Shown: positions 34,091 through 42,758 of the stretch, one piece after another
Layout of the letters: each line of letters begins with the position of its first letter
Position numbering within the stretch: the first letter of the stretch is position 1
Assembly (NCBI GenBank): GCA_027488735.1
Contig: JAIYBB010000007.1
Span: 1-64,000, forward strand
Direction: 5' to 3'
DNA length: 64,000 nucleotides
Source of the DNA: Comamonadaceae bacterium
GTDB taxonomy: Bacteria > Pseudomonadota > Gammaproteobacteria > Burkholderiales > Burkholderiaceae_C
Position numbers and translations under genes: made by a program
The notes under the pieces: generated by a model
Seen by the model: the letters and a program-made list of their open reading frames with translations, nothing else
Told to the model about the DNA's origin: nothing
The model's database searches: none

Positions 34091-35281
34091 ATGAAACTGC
34101 TCGACTCGATCGCCACCGAAGCCGCCAGCATTGTTGCCCTGCGCCGCGACATACACGCCCACCCCGAACTCTGTTACGAAGAAAACCGCACCTCCGACCT
34201 GGTGGCCACGCAGCTCATCAGCTGGGGCATAGAAGTGCACCGTGGCATGGGCACCACCGGCGTGGTCGGCATCATCAAAAACGGCACCAGCAAACGCAGC
34301 ATCGGCTTGCGCGCCGACATGGACGCATTGCCCGTGCACGAAGCCAATACCTTCGCCCACGCCAGCCAACACCCCGGCAAGATGCACGCTTGCGGCCACG
34401 ACGGCCACACCGCCATGTTGTTGGCAGCAGCTAAACATTTGTCGCAGCACAAAAATTTTGACGGCACCGTCGTGCTGATTTTTCAACCCGCCGAAGAAGG
34501 CGGCGGCGGCGCGCGTGAAATGATCAAGGACGGTTTGTTCGACAAATTCCCAGTGGACGCAGTCTTCGGTTTGCACAACTGGCCCGGCATGAAAGTCGGG
34601 CAAGCGGCGGTCAGTGCCGGCCCGGTCATGGCGTCGAGCAATGAATTCAAAATCACCATCAAAGGCAAGGGTTGCCACGCGGCGCTGCCGCACAACGGCA
34701 TAGACCCGGTGCCTATCGCGTGTGAAATGGTGCAGGCTTTCCAAACCATTGTGTCGCGCAACATCAAACCGGTGGACGCGGGTGTCATCTCCGTCACCAT
34801 GATCCATGCCGGTGAAGCCACCAATGTCGTGCCCGACAGCTGCGAGCTGCAAGGCACGGTGCGCACCTTCACCGTCGAGATTCTGGACATGATTGAGCGG
34901 CGCATGCGCACCATCGCTGAACACGTCAGCGCCGCGCACGATGCGACATGCACGTTTGAGTTTGTGCGCAATTACCCGCCGACCATCAACCACGCCAAAG
35001 AAGCCGACTTCACCCGCAGCGTGCTCGCCGACATCATCGGTGCCGAGAACGTGCTGGCGCAAGAGCCGACCATGGGCTCGGAAGATTTCTCTTACATGTT
35101 GCTGAAGAAACCCGGCACGTATTTTTTCTTGGCCAATGGCGATGGCCAGCACCGCGAAATGGGCCACGGCGGCGGCCCTTGCACCTTACACAACCCCAGC
35201 TACGACTTCAATGACGACTTGATTCCGCTCGGTGGAACGATCTGGGTGAACATGGTCGAGAAATTTTTAGCCAAGGCTTGA
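34091..35281 (+). CDS. M20-family amidohydrolase (hippurate hydrolase-like)
   Basis: This 396-aa protein matches the M20D amidohydrolases (HipO, IAA-amino acid hydrolases). RRDIHAHPELCYEENRTS opens the domain; MHACGHDGHTAMLL, PAEEGGGGAREMI and FGLHNWPG carry the metal ligands. It would hydrolyse N-acyl amino acids to the acid and free amino acid in the cytoplasm. ATG 34091 has AGGTGA at ideal spacing; a GTG at 34082 in the same frame overlaps that site and is rejected. A short hairpin follows the stop. Confidence 0.92.
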   Translation: MKLLDSIATEAASIVALRRDIHAHPELCYEENRTSDLVATQLISWGIEVHRGMGTTGVVGIIKNGTSKRSIGLRADMDALPVHEANTFAHASQHPGKMHACGHDGHTAMLLAAAKHLSQHKNFDGTVVLIFQPAEEGGGGAREMIKDGLFDKFPVDAVFGLHNWPGMKVGQAAVSAGPVMASSNEFKITIKGKGCHAALPHNGIDPVPIACEMVQAFQTIVSRNIKPVDAGVISVTMIHAGEATNVVPDSCELQGTVRTFTVEILDMIERRMRTIAEHVSAAHDATCTFEFVRNYPPTINHAKEADFTRSVLADIIGAENVLAQEPTMGSEDFSYMLLKKPGTYFFLANGDGQHREMGHGGGPCTLHNPSYDFNDDLIPLGGTIWVNMVEKFLAKA

Positions 35282-35290
35282 AGCAGCAAA

Positions 35291-35311
35291 TCCATGCCTA
35301 CTGAGCATGGA
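35291..35311. terminator. Weak stem-loop between convergent genes
   Basis: TCCATGC (35291-35297) pairs with GCATGGA (35305-35311), just downstream of the M20 gene and facing the TetR gene. It is followed by only a short T-rich stretch, so the terminator call is tentative. Confidence 0.35.
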
Positions 35312-35365
35312 TATGTTTCATCCACTGTAATTAGCGCTTAAATAAAGCCTCCCACCGCTCGGCCA

Positions 35366-36019
35366 TCACCGGGCGCTGTACACCTCTATCAAGGCCTGCA
35401 ACTGGCTCTTGGGTGCCGCGCTCAAATAAGGCAACAGCAAACCCAGCACCTGTTGCGCGCCGCGCAAAGCACTGTGGTCGGCATTGGCGTTTTCCAAGGC
35501 ATGACGCGGGTTTTGTACATACTCATAACTGAGCCACCAGGTCAGCAACACCACCATGTGCGTGGCGCTACTGTGGCGCTCAAAAGGGCTTTGACTGAGC
35601 AAGCCTTGTTCTTGCAAGCCTGAGAGCAAAACTTCAAACGCTTGGTGTTTGCGTTCCAACACCACTTTGACCTGGCCCTCTAGGTGCCGGTTTTTGCTGA
35701 GCAAATCATTCAGGTCGCGGTAGATAAACCGGTGTCGCCAAATCAACTCGAACAAGCTGTGCATGAAAAACCAGGCGTGCTCCATGTCCTGCACGTCGGC
35801 GGCGGCTGGCAGCAACTGGTCCATGTCGTGCAAATACTCGTCAAACAAAGCGTTGACCAGCAGTTCCTTGGCTGGGAAGTGGTAGAACAAATTGCCCGGA
35901 CTGATGCCCATGTCCGAGGCGATCAAGGTGGTGGCCACATTCGGCTCGCCATATCGGTTGAACAAATCCAGCGCGGTCGCGAGGATGCGCTCGGCGGTGC
36001 GGCGCGGCGGCTTTTTCAC
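35366..36019 (-). CDS. TetR/AcrR-family regulator (PhaD-like position)
   Basis: This 217-aa protein has an N-terminal TetR helix-turn-helix (RILATALDLFNRYGEPNVATTLIA, then GISPGNLFYHFPAKELL) and a helical ligand-binding remainder. It starts at GTG, four bases after the stop of the phasin-like gene, so the two form an operon. In pseudomonads the TetR protein PhaD is encoded beside phasin genes; orthology here is inferred from context only. The ligand is unknown. Confidence 0.87.
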   Translation of the reverse strand: MKKPPRRTAERILATALDLFNRYGEPNVATTLIASDMGISPGNLFYHFPAKELLVNALFDEYLHDMDQLLPAAADVQDMEHAWFFMHSLFELIWRHRFIYRDLNDLLSKNRHLEGQVKVVLERKHQAFEVLLSGLQEQGLLSQSPFERHSSATHMVVLLTWWLSYEYVQNPRHALENANADHSALRGAQQVLGLLLPYLSAAPKSQLQALIEVYSAR

Positions 36020-36023
36020 CTGT

Positions 36024-36431
36024 TCAGCCTTTGCCGCCGGATTTCAAGGCTTTCACTTCAGCTTCCAGTGCATCCACACGCGCTTGCAAATCGGCCATGT
36101 CTTGGGCGTTTGGCAAACCCATGCTGTGCAAAGCTTTGGCCACCCGCTCTTCAAAAATACCTTCTAAGCGGTCGAACTGACCGCTGGCGCGTTGACCCAT
36201 GTCGCTGGCCATGGCACTGGCTTTGGCGGCGGCTTCCGTCATCTTGGCCTGCGCCTGCATGGTGGTTTCCTGCAATTTGCTGCCCTCTTTGACCAGCGAA
36301 TCAAACACCTTGCCGCCCTCTTCCTGCGCCTTGGCAAAGGCACCTAAGCCTGCCTGCCAGATTTGCTGGGCCGATTGCTTCATTTGTTCACTCATGTGCT
36401 GGGGGTCAAATTCTGGTGGTTTGCTAGCCAT
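36024..36431 (-). CDS. Phasin-family (polyhydroxyalkanoate granule) protein
   Basis: This 135-aa helical protein contains IWQAGLGAFAKAQEEGGKVFDSLVKEG, the core of PhaF/PhaI-type granule phasins, and ends with a predicted coiled coil (DMADLQARVDALEAEVKAL). Phasins coat polyhydroxyalkanoate granules. GAGGAG sits seven bases before the ATG. No PHA synthase gene lies in the window. The gene diverges from the RfaH-like gene, 87 bp apart. Confidence 0.87.
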   Translation of the reverse strand: MASKPPEFDPQHMSEQMKQSAQQIWQAGLGAFAKAQEEGGKVFDSLVKEGSKLQETTMQAQAKMTEAAAKASAMASDMGQRASGQFDRLEGIFEERVAKALHSMGLPNAQDMADLQARVDALEAEVKALKSGGKG

Positions 36432-36495
36432 GGTAATGCTCCTCGGGTTGGGAAGTTTGTCAAAATAAACGTTTTACAATGGACGAAATCCACCA

Positions 36496-36508
36496 GAGGT
36501 TTTACCTC
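36496..36508 (+). promoter_or_regulatory. Small inverted repeat covering the purine-rich leader of the RfaH-like gene
   Basis: GAGGT TTT ACCTC lies 11 bases before the ATG at 36519. The AGAGG here is the only ribosome-binding-like sequence near the start and would be paired in this hairpin. It is short, so a regulatory role is speculative. Confidence 0.3.
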
Positions 36509-36518
36509 AACCACGCCT

Positions 36519-37004
36519 ATGCATTGGTATGCCATTCATTCAAAGCCTCGCCAGGAAGAACGTGCGTTGGACAACCTGCAAAGGCAGGGGTTTGAAGCAT
36601 GGCTGCCTATGCTCACTCTCGAGAAGGTATTGCGCGGCAAACTGGCTCATGTCACCGAGCCCATGTTCAGTCGCTATTTGTTCATCCGACTCGACACCGA
36701 ACAAACCAATTGGTCACCGATCCGCTCGACTTTGGGCGTGAGCCGTTTGGTCAGTTTTGGCAACCGTCCTGCGGTTGTCTCAGATGATTTGATTCAAGCC
36801 TTGCAAATGGTGCCGCAACGCGCGCCCGAGCGTTTGTTCCAGCCGGGGCAGACGATCAAAATTGTCAGTGGACCGCTTAAAGGCATAGAAGGTATTTTTC
36901 AGCAAGCCGACGGTGAATATCGCGCCATGGTGTTGATTGATTTACTGAACAAGCAGCACCGAGTCACCACGCAGATGCAAGACTTGCGGCCAGCTTCGCT
37001 CTGA
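36519..37004 (+). CDS. rfaH: RfaH-type NusG paralogue
   Basis: This 161-aa protein has the NusG-like N-terminal domain (HWYAIHSKPRQEERALDNLQRQGFEAW in two parts) and a C-terminal KOW-like segment around VSGPLKGIEGIFQ. The N-terminus matches RfaH rather than housekeeping NusG, which is present at 726-1310. RfaH binds polymerase paused at ops sites and promotes full-length transcription of envelope operons. The open frame extends to 36363, but ATG 36519 starts the domain. It lies just ahead of uppS, a NYN gene and rmlBDAC. I saw no canonical ops sequence in the leader after uppS. Confidence 0.85.
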   Translation: MHWYAIHSKPRQEERALDNLQRQGFEAWLPMLTLEKVLRGKLAHVTEPMFSRYLFIRLDTEQTNWSPIRSTLGVSRLVSFGNRPAVVSDDLIQALQMVPQRAPERLFQPGQTIKIVSGPLKGIEGIFQQADGEYRAMVLIDLLNKQHRVTTQMQDLRPASL

Positions 37005-37009
37005 CATTC

Positions 37010-37792
37010 ATGGTTAATTCGCTGCAACACATCGCCATCATCATGGACGGCAACGGACGCTGGGCCAAAAAGCGTTTGATGCCCCGCACTGTGGGCCATG
37101 TGAAAGGCGCAGCCAATGTTCGCCACATGGTCAAGGCCTGCGCAGATGCCGGCATCACTTATCTGACCTTGTTTGCATTCAGCTCAGAAAACTGGCGTCG
37201 CCCAGCCGAGGAAATCAGCGCATTGATGGGCTTGTTTTTGCAATACCTTGAAAATGAAGTGGCTGAAATGAAAGCCGCGGGCATACGTTTGCGTGTGATT
37301 GGTGACCGCAGTGCGTTTGCGCCCCTGCTGCAGTCGCGCATTGACCAAGCCGAGCAGGAAACCGCGCACAACAACCGTTTGCATCTAACGATTGCTGCCA
37401 ACTACGGTGGCCAATGGGACGTGTTGAATGCCATGCGCGCCTGGCAAGTGGCGCACCCGGGCAAAAACTTGCAGGATTTAGACGCCAGCGGTTTGGCCGC
37501 GCACCTGAGCACCGCAGACTTGCCCGACCCGGAGTTGTTGATCAGAACCGGAGGCGAGTCCCGCATCAGCAATTTTTTGCTGTGGCAAACCGCTTACACG
37601 GAGTTGTATTTCACCGATGTGTATTGGCCCGATTTTGACGCAGCTGCCCTGAAAAAAGCCACGCAATGGTTTGAACACAGGGTCCGCCGCTTTGGCCGCA
37701 CCGATGATCAAGTAGCTGCCAACCCTGAATCACCGGCCACACCAGGCCTAGGCACAACCCCGCTGTCACCCCCCCATTTCAATATCAGCTAA
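37010..37792 (+). CDS. uppS: Isoprenyl transferase (undecaprenyl-diphosphate synthase family)
   Basis: This 260-aa protein has the cis-prenyltransferase motifs: the catalytic Asp in AIIMDGNGRWAKKR, AFSSENWRRP, and LLIRTGGESRISNFLLWQ followed by ELYFTDVYWPDF. It makes the C55 lipid carrier used for peptidoglycan and O-antigen. It starts five bases after the RfaH-like stop. In most proteobacteria uppS lies in frr-uppS-cdsA; here it sits in a polysaccharide context, so it may be a second copy. The Pro-rich C-terminal tail (about 240-260) is an extension. Confidence 0.92.
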   Translation: MVNSLQHIAIIMDGNGRWAKKRLMPRTVGHVKGAANVRHMVKACADAGITYLTLFAFSSENWRRPAEEISALMGLFLQYLENEVAEMKAAGIRLRVIGDRSAFAPLLQSRIDQAEQETAHNNRLHLTIAANYGGQWDVLNAMRAWQVAHPGKNLQDLDASGLAAHLSTADLPDPELLIRTGGESRISNFLLWQTAYTELYFTDVYWPDFDAAALKKATQWFEHRVRRFGRTDDQVAANPESPATPGLGTTPLSPPHFNIS

Positions 37793-37902
37793 TATTCAGC
37801 ATGCAGGCTTAGTCATTAGTTTCGGGTGCCTGCAATGCCCAACCGACGGAACGCCCACTGTCACATTTCCCCATTAGCTATCTCAGCAACAGGTAACCAT
37901 AA
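37793..37902 (+). promoter_or_regulatory. Leader with stem-loop before the NYN-rmlBDAC genes
   Basis: TGCAGGC (37802-37808) pairs with GCCTGCA (37828-37834), extended by GCAT/ATGC around a bulge, leaving a loop of about 19 bases. There is no T-run, so it is not a typical terminator. It separates uppS from the following five genes and may be a pause or regulatory site. No GGCGGTAGC (ops) sequence is present. Confidence 0.4.
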
Positions 37903-38766
37903 ATGAAGAACGAGCCTCGCCCACCCCACCACCGCAAAGAACATGCCCCTGCACGATCAGGCCGTTGCATGGCATTGATCGACAGCAATTACATGGCCTG
38001 GCTGTTGCGCCAATCGAGCGACGCAGCTGCCGAACCCGAAACATACAACCGAATGGCTTTGATTCCTTCGTTGGCACAAGCACTCAAAGGCGCAGGCTTA
38101 GGCTTGGACATTCAACGCGTGTATTGGTACACCGACAACCCCGATACCCAATTCCCGCATGACCAAATCGTTCGCCAATTGGATGCTGCGGGTGGTGAAC
38201 CCGGCGATGTGGTCTTTCAAGCCATGTCTTCTGACATTGCGCGCTTGGCACAACACCATGCCTGTGAACATTTGCTGGTGGCCAGTGATGACGACCGCTT
38301 GACCGCTGCCATCGATGACGCGCAATTGCATGGCATCAGCGTGTATTTGTTGGCTGACGAGTCGGCCCGCCACATGGACCAATTGGTGACCGAAGACCCG
38401 GCGTGGTGTCGCTTGCTCGCGCAGGCCGATCGGCGTGTGTTGTTGTTACCGCAAGCCGCGCGTGAACTCACCGCGTCGCCTCGTGCGCCTGCTGCCCCGG
38501 TCGCGCCCCAAGACCCCGAAGTCGTACGTACCAAATTGTTGGAAGTTGTCACCCAATGGTGGGACGATGAGCCCGAGGATTTGCGCGAAGACTTGCGTGA
38601 TGAACTGCGTGGCAGCCACGGTATTCCCCAAGAAGTCGATCGCCACATGTTGCTGCGTGTACGCCGCGCCTTAGACCGTCCACTGAGCTTTCCAGAGAAA
38701 AAAATACTGCGCGAAATGGTGCGCACCACAGTGCTGGGTATCACCGAAGAAAGTATGCCCGTATGA
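37903..38766 (+). CDS. NYN-domain protein (LabA/DUF88-like)
   Basis: This 287-aa protein has a PIN-like NYN domain (about 20-185). Acidic residues are visible in [11 protein letters not shown] and in [21 protein letters not shown], where the nuclease active site would be. The C-terminal 90 residues are highly acidic ([17 protein letters not shown]) and end in a helical segment that may be a separate RNA- or protein-binding domain. NYN proteins are often RNases. Its stop overlaps rmlB (ATGA), so it is translationally coupled to dTDP-rhamnose synthesis. The target is unknown. Confidence 0.8.
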   Translation: MKNEPRPPHHRKEHAPARSGRCMALIDSNYMAWLLRQSSDAAAEPETYNRMALIPSLAQALKGAGLGLDIQRVYWYTDNPDTQFPHDQIVRQLDAAGGEPGDVVFQAMSSDIARLAQHHACEHLLVASDDDRLTAAIDDAQLHGISVYLLADESARHMDQLVTEDPAWCRLLAQADRRVLLLPQAARELTASPRAPAAPVAPQDPEVVRTKLLEVVTQWWDDEPEDLREDLRDELRGSHGIPQEVDRHMLLRVRRALDRPLSFPEKKILREMVRTTVLGITEESMPV

Positions 38767-39824
38767 CCCTGTTGGTGACCGGCGGTGCTGGCTTCATTGG
38801 CAGTAATTTTGTGCACCACTGGCTCGCCGAGCATGATGAGTTGTTGGTCAACCTGGATAAGTTGACCTACGCGGGGAACCTGGGCAATTTGCAATCTTTG
38901 GCCCAGGACCAGCGCCATGTGTTTGTGCAAGGCGATATCGCTGACACTGCGTTGGTGGCGCAGCTTTTACAGCAATATCAGCCCCGCGCGGTGCTGCATT
39001 TCGCGGCTGAGTCGCATGTTGATCGTTCTATCCACGGGCCGCTCGATTTCATACACACCAATGTGGTGGGCACTTGCCAATTGCTGGAATCGGTACGTGC
39101 TTATTGGGCGGCATTGCCCGCAGATCAACAACAGAGTTTTCGTTTTCTGCATGTGAGCACCGATGAGGTTTATGGCAGCCTTGCGCCCGATGCGCCGGCT
39201 TTCACAGAAACCCATCCCTATGCGCCCAACAGCCCTTATGCGGCCAGCAAAGCGGCCTCAGACCACTTGGTGCGTGCTTGGCACCACACCTATGGCTTGC
39301 CCGTGCTCACCACCCACTGCAGCAATAACTATGGCCCGTACCACTTCCCGGAAAAGCTCATTCCCTTGGTGATTCACCATGCGCTGTCAGGCAAACCATT
39401 GCCTGTGTATGGCGACGGCATGCAGGTGCGTGATTGGTTGTTTGTGCAAGACCACTGCCGTGCGATCGACAGGGTGTTGCAGGCGGGAACACCCGGTGAA
39501 ACCTACAACATCGGTGGGTGGAATGAAAAGCCCAACATTGAAGTGGTGAAAACACTATGCAGTTTGTTGGATGAATTGCAACCACGCGCTGACGGCCAGT
39601 CTTATGCAGCGCAAATCACGTTTGTGAAAGACCGCGCGGGGCACGACAGGCGCTATGCCATTGACGCTGGAAAAATCAACGACAGCTTGGGCTGGCAGCC
39701 GGTTGAAACCTTTGAAACCGGTTTGCGCAAAACCGTTCGGTGGTACTTGGACCATAGCGATTGGGTCAGCAGTGTGACCAGCGGTGCTTATCGCCAATGG
39801 GTTGACCTGCACTATGGCGGCTGA
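38763..39824 (+). CDS. rfbB: dTDP-glucose 4,6-dehydratase
   Basis: This 353-aa extended short-chain dehydrogenase has the NAD motif [15 protein letters not shown], the STDEVYGSL segment, and the catalytic [10 protein letters not shown] (YxxxK). It converts dTDP-glucose to dTDP-4-keto-6-deoxyglucose, the second step of dTDP-L-rhamnose synthesis. ATG 38763 overlaps the NYN stop. All four rml genes follow in the order B-D-A-C. Confidence 0.96.
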   Translation: MTLLVTGGAGFIGSNFVHHWLAEHDELLVNLDKLTYAGNLGNLQSLAQDQRHVFVQGDIADTALVAQLLQQYQPRAVLHFAAESHVDRSIHGPLDFIHTNVVGTCQLLESVRAYWAALPADQQQSFRFLHVSTDEVYGSLAPDAPAFTETHPYAPNSPYAASKAASDHLVRAWHHTYGLPVLTTHCSNNYGPYHFPEKLIPLVIHHALSGKPLPVYGDGMQVRDWLFVQDHCRAIDRVLQAGTPGETYNIGGWNEKPNIEVVKTLCSLLDELQPRADGQSYAAQITFVKDRAGHDRRYAIDAGKINDSLGWQPVETFETGLRKTVRWYLDHSDWVSSVTSGAYRQWVDLHYGG

Positions 39825-40722
39825 ACCGGTTCTGTTGCTAGGCGCTGCAGGACAGCTTGGCCACGCGCTTTTTCAAGCACTTCAGCAGGCGGGCCAGCCG
39901 GTGGTTGCTTGGACCCGTGCCGATATCGACTTCAGTCATTTGTCCGAACTCAAGCAGCGTGTGGCCCAACTCAAACCACGATGGATTTTCAATGCGGCGG
40001 CTTATACCGCTGTTGACAAGGCGCAAACCGAGCCCGAACAGGCGCATTTAGTGAATGCCCTTATACCTGCCATGCTCGCTGAGTACGCCAAGGCCAATGG
40101 CGCGGCGCTGATGCATTTCTCTAGCGACTATGTGTTCAACGGCCGTGCAACCCGCCCCTACCTTGAAACCGATGCAACCGATCCCTTGTCGGTGTATGGA
40201 CAAAGCAAGCGTGATGGTGATGCGGCCGTTCAAGCCAGCGGGGCAAGGTATGTGGTGTTGAGAAGCTCTTGGGTGGTGGCGGCCCATGGGCAAAATTTTT
40301 TGAAAACCATGTTGCGTTTGGCCGCTGAGCGGGATCAACTGAACGTGGTGGCAGACCAGACCGGCGTGCCCACTGCTGCCACATGGCTGGCCGAGTTGGC
40401 GCTGCGTGCCATGTCCTTGGCTGAGCGGGAAGGTTTCAACGGTTTATTTCATGCCACGCCCCGCGGTCAAACCACTTGGCATGGCTATGCCCAATATGTG
40501 TTGACGCAAGCGGCCAGCCGGGGCTGGACATTCAAAGCGACGGCTGATCAGGTACACCCGATCACTACCGCACAATACCCGTTGCCAGCACAGCGGCCAG
40601 CATATGGCTTGCTTGACAGCAGCTTGCTGGCGCGCAGTTTGCAATGCGATTGGCCCGATTGGCAAGTGGGTGTCAATCAAGTGATTGCACAACTCTCTAA
40701 GCAACGGCCTGCAAAGGTTTGA
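39814..40722 (+). CDS. rfbD: dTDP-4-dehydrorhamnose reductase
   Basis: This 302-aa protein has the nucleotide motif [22 protein letters not shown], and the catalytic YGQSKRDGD. It makes dTDP-L-rhamnose from dTDP-4-dehydrorhamnose, the last step. I chose ATG 39814 (overlapping the rfbB end by 11 bases) because [13 protein letters not shown] places the nucleotide motif at the N-terminus; an ATG at 39784 would lie deeper inside rfbB. Confidence 0.95.
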   Translation: MAAEPVLLLGAAGQLGHALFQALQQAGQPVVAWTRADIDFSHLSELKQRVAQLKPRWIFNAAAYTAVDKAQTEPEQAHLVNALIPAMLAEYAKANGAALMHFSSDYVFNGRATRPYLETDATDPLSVYGQSKRDGDAAVQASGARYVVLRSSWVVAAHGQNFLKTMLRLAAERDQLNVVADQTGVPTAATWLAELALRAMSLAEREGFNGLFHATPRGQTTWHGYAQYVLTQAASRGWTFKATADQVHPITTAQYPLPAQRPAYGLLDSSLLARSLQCDWPDWQVGVNQVIAQLSKQRPAKV

Positions 40723-40752
40723 CGCCTCCTTCACTATCAGCCAGGATTTGAC

Positions 40753-41631
40753 ATGACCCCTGTACAAAGAAAAGGTATTTTGCTCGCCGGTGGTTCCGGC
40801 ACCCGGCTGTATCCGCTGACGCTGGCGGTGAGTAAGCAATTGATGCCGGTCTACGACAAGCCCTTGGTGTATTACCCGCTGAGTACCCTGATGTTGAGTG
40901 GTATTCGCGAAGTGTTGATCATTTCAACACCGCAAGACACACCGCGTTTCGCAGAATTACTGGGGGATGGGTCGCAATGGGGCATGCACATTCAATATGC
41001 TGTGCAGCCCAAGCCGGAGGGGCTGGCTCAAGCCTTTTTGATTGGGCGCGATTTTGTCAATCACCACCATAGCGCATTGGTGCTGGGGGACAATATTTTT
41101 TATGGCCACGATCTGGTCAAGCAGTTGCAGCTCTCAAACTTGCGCGAGCAAGGCGCCACGGTGTTTGCTTACCATGTGGTCGATCCAGAGCGTTATGGCG
41201 TCGTGACGTTTGATGCGCAACAACGCGCGGTTCATATTGAAGAAAAACCCAAACAGCCACAATCTAATTTTGCAGTGACCGGTTTGTATTTTTATGACCC
41301 ACAGGTTTGCGACATTGCAGCGCAAATTCGTCCGTCTGCACGGGGCGAATTGGAAATCACCGACGTTAACCGCCATTACCTGGCGCAACAGCAGTTGCAC
41401 GTGGAAACCATGGGGCGCGGTTATGCCTGGCTTGACGCGGGCACGCATGAGGGACTGATGGAAGCCGCCACATTCATTGCAACATTGCAAAAACGGCAAG
41501 GTTTGATGGTTGCCTGCCCCGAGGAAATCGCCTATTCACAGGGTTGGATCACCGCTGCAGATTTAGAAAAATTGGCGCAACCCTATAAAAATACCGGTTA
41601 TGGTCAATATTTATTGCGTTTATTGGGTTAA
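40753..41631 (+). CDS. rfbA: Glucose-1-phosphate thymidylyltransferase
   Basis: This 292-aa nucleotidyltransferase has the signature [18 protein letters not shown], the sugar-binding [15 protein letters not shown], and [11 protein letters not shown] with the catalytic Asp. It makes dTDP-glucose from glucose-1-phosphate and dTTP, the first step of dTDP-rhamnose synthesis. It begins 30 bp after rfbD in the same operon. Confidence 0.96.
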   Translation: MTPVQRKGILLAGGSGTRLYPLTLAVSKQLMPVYDKPLVYYPLSTLMLSGIREVLIISTPQDTPRFAELLGDGSQWGMHIQYAVQPKPEGLAQAFLIGRDFVNHHHSALVLGDNIFYGHDLVKQLQLSNLREQGATVFAYHVVDPERYGVVTFDAQQRAVHIEEKPKQPQSNFAVTGLYFYDPQVCDIAAQIRPSARGELEITDVNRHYLAQQQLHVETMGRGYAWLDAGTHEGLMEAATFIATLQKRQGLMVACPEEIAYSQGWITAADLEKLAQPYKNTGYGQYLLRLLG

Positions 41632-41636
41632 TTCAA

Positions 41637-42185
41637 ATGCCATATACAGTGACACCCACCCAATTGCCGCAAGTTTTATTACTTCAACCCCTGGTATTTG
41701 CAGACGAACGTGGTTTTTTCTTTGAAAGTTTTAACCAGCGGGAATTTAACAAAGCCACGGGGCTGGACCTGGTATTTGTTCAGGATAACCACAGTAAATC
41801 AAGGCATGGGGTATTGCGGGGTTTGCATTTTCAGCGTCAGTTTCCCCAGGGCAAGTTAATCAGGGTGGCGCAAGGCCAAATATTTGATGTGGCGGTAGAT
41901 ATTCGCCCCGACTCGCCGCAATATGGAAAATGGACGGGTCATATGTTGGACAGTGAATCTCACCAGCAATTATGGATACCTGCGGGCTTTGCCCATGGTT
42001 TTTTGGTGCTGAGTGATACCGCAGAAGTCATTTATAAAACCACCGACTACTGGGTGGCCAGCGATGAAGATGCGGTGATTTGGAATGACCGAGATATTGC
42101 CATCGACTGGCCTGTGCATGCACTGAAAACCCAGCCGCTGCTGTCGCCCAAGGACGCAGCGGCCAAGCCGTTTAAGCAGCCTTGA
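41637..42185 (+). CDS. rfbC: dTDP-4-dehydrorhamnose 3,5-epimerase
   Basis: This 182-aa cupin-fold epimerase has FFFESFNQREF, the catalytic His in GVLRGLHFQ, and IPAGFAHGFLVLSDTAEVIYK. It epimerises carbons 3 and 5 of dTDP-4-keto-6-deoxyglucose, the third step of the pathway. It completes rmlBDAC; no glycosyltransferase genes follow. Its last 14 bases overlap the end of the convergent hns gene. Confidence 0.96.
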   Translation: MPYTVTPTQLPQVLLLQPLVFADERGFFFESFNQREFNKATGLDLVFVQDNHSKSRHGVLRGLHFQRQFPQGKLIRVAQGQIFDVAVDIRPDSPQYGKWTGHMLDSESHQQLWIPAGFAHGFLVLSDTAEVIYKTTDYWVASDEDAVIWNDRDIAIDWPVHALKTQPLLSPKDAAAKPFKQP

Positions 42186-42555
42186 TTTCTGCGCTGGCGA
42201 GTTGCCCCGCCGTTTGCAGGGCCTGAACCCATGCAGGTGTGCGGCCACGGCCAGTCCAAGTTTGGGCGGGGTTGGCTGGGTCACGGTATTTCGGGGCAAC
42301 TTTGCGGCCTGCCGTGGCACGCTTGGCTTTCGGGGCTTTTGCCGAGGCTGATTTGGCGGCACTGGCTTTGCCTTTTTTGCCGCCTAAAGCTGCAGCGATA
42401 TCTTCAGCAGTTAACCCGGAGGCGTGGGCAATCTGCACAATTTGCGCCAAAGCCTTGTCATGGGTGCGCGACATCAAACGCTGTTCTTCTTTTTCCAATT
42501 TGATTCTGGCGGCACGGACTTTTTCTAATTGGGCAACCGGACTTAAACGGGTCAT
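42172..42555 (-). CDS. H-NS family nucleoid-associated protein
   Basis: This 127-aa protein has an N-terminal coiled-coil oligomerisation part (QLEKVRAARIKLEKEEQRL), a Lys/Ala-rich linker, and the C-terminal AT-hook-like DNA-binding domain YRDPANPAQTWTGRGRTPAW. It resembles the short H-NS proteins of Burkholderiales. AGGAG precedes ATG 42555, which decides the start over an in-frame ATG at 42585. H-NS silences AT-rich, often horizontally acquired genes. It converges on, and overlaps, rfbC. Confidence 0.92.
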   Translation of the reverse strand: MTRLSPVAQLEKVRAARIKLEKEEQRLMSRTHDKALAQIVQIAHASGLTAEDIAAALGGKKGKASAAKSASAKAPKAKRATAGRKVAPKYRDPANPAQTWTGRGRTPAWVQALQTAGQLASAEIKAA

Positions 42556-42758
42556 ATTAATCTCCTGATAAAAAATATATTCCAACCCATATTATTAACT
42601 ATTTAAATCATTTTTAAGCCAATATTTAATTGTTTATAAAGGATGGTAAAAATAATATTAATTAATCTCAGTTTCAAGCGAGCCAGTGTCGTCATTCAAG
42701 CAGCCTTATTGCCTCCACGGGCTTGGTGCACAATGCCATCCATCATCTACGCAGACCC
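42556..42758. promoter_or_regulatory. AT-rich divergent region between hns and argB
   Basis: These 203 bp include the most AT-rich stretch in the window (about 42565-42670), with A- and T-tracts such as AAAAAATATATT and TTTAATTGTTTATAAA. They hold the promoters of both divergent genes and make a natural H-NS target, so autoregulation is plausible. I could not fix exact -10/-35 boxes. Confidence 0.45.

Noticed and set aside
34061-35167. 368-aa minus-strand open frame over the M20 gene
   Set aside because: The M20 frame has intact metal-ligand motifs; the opposite frame has none.
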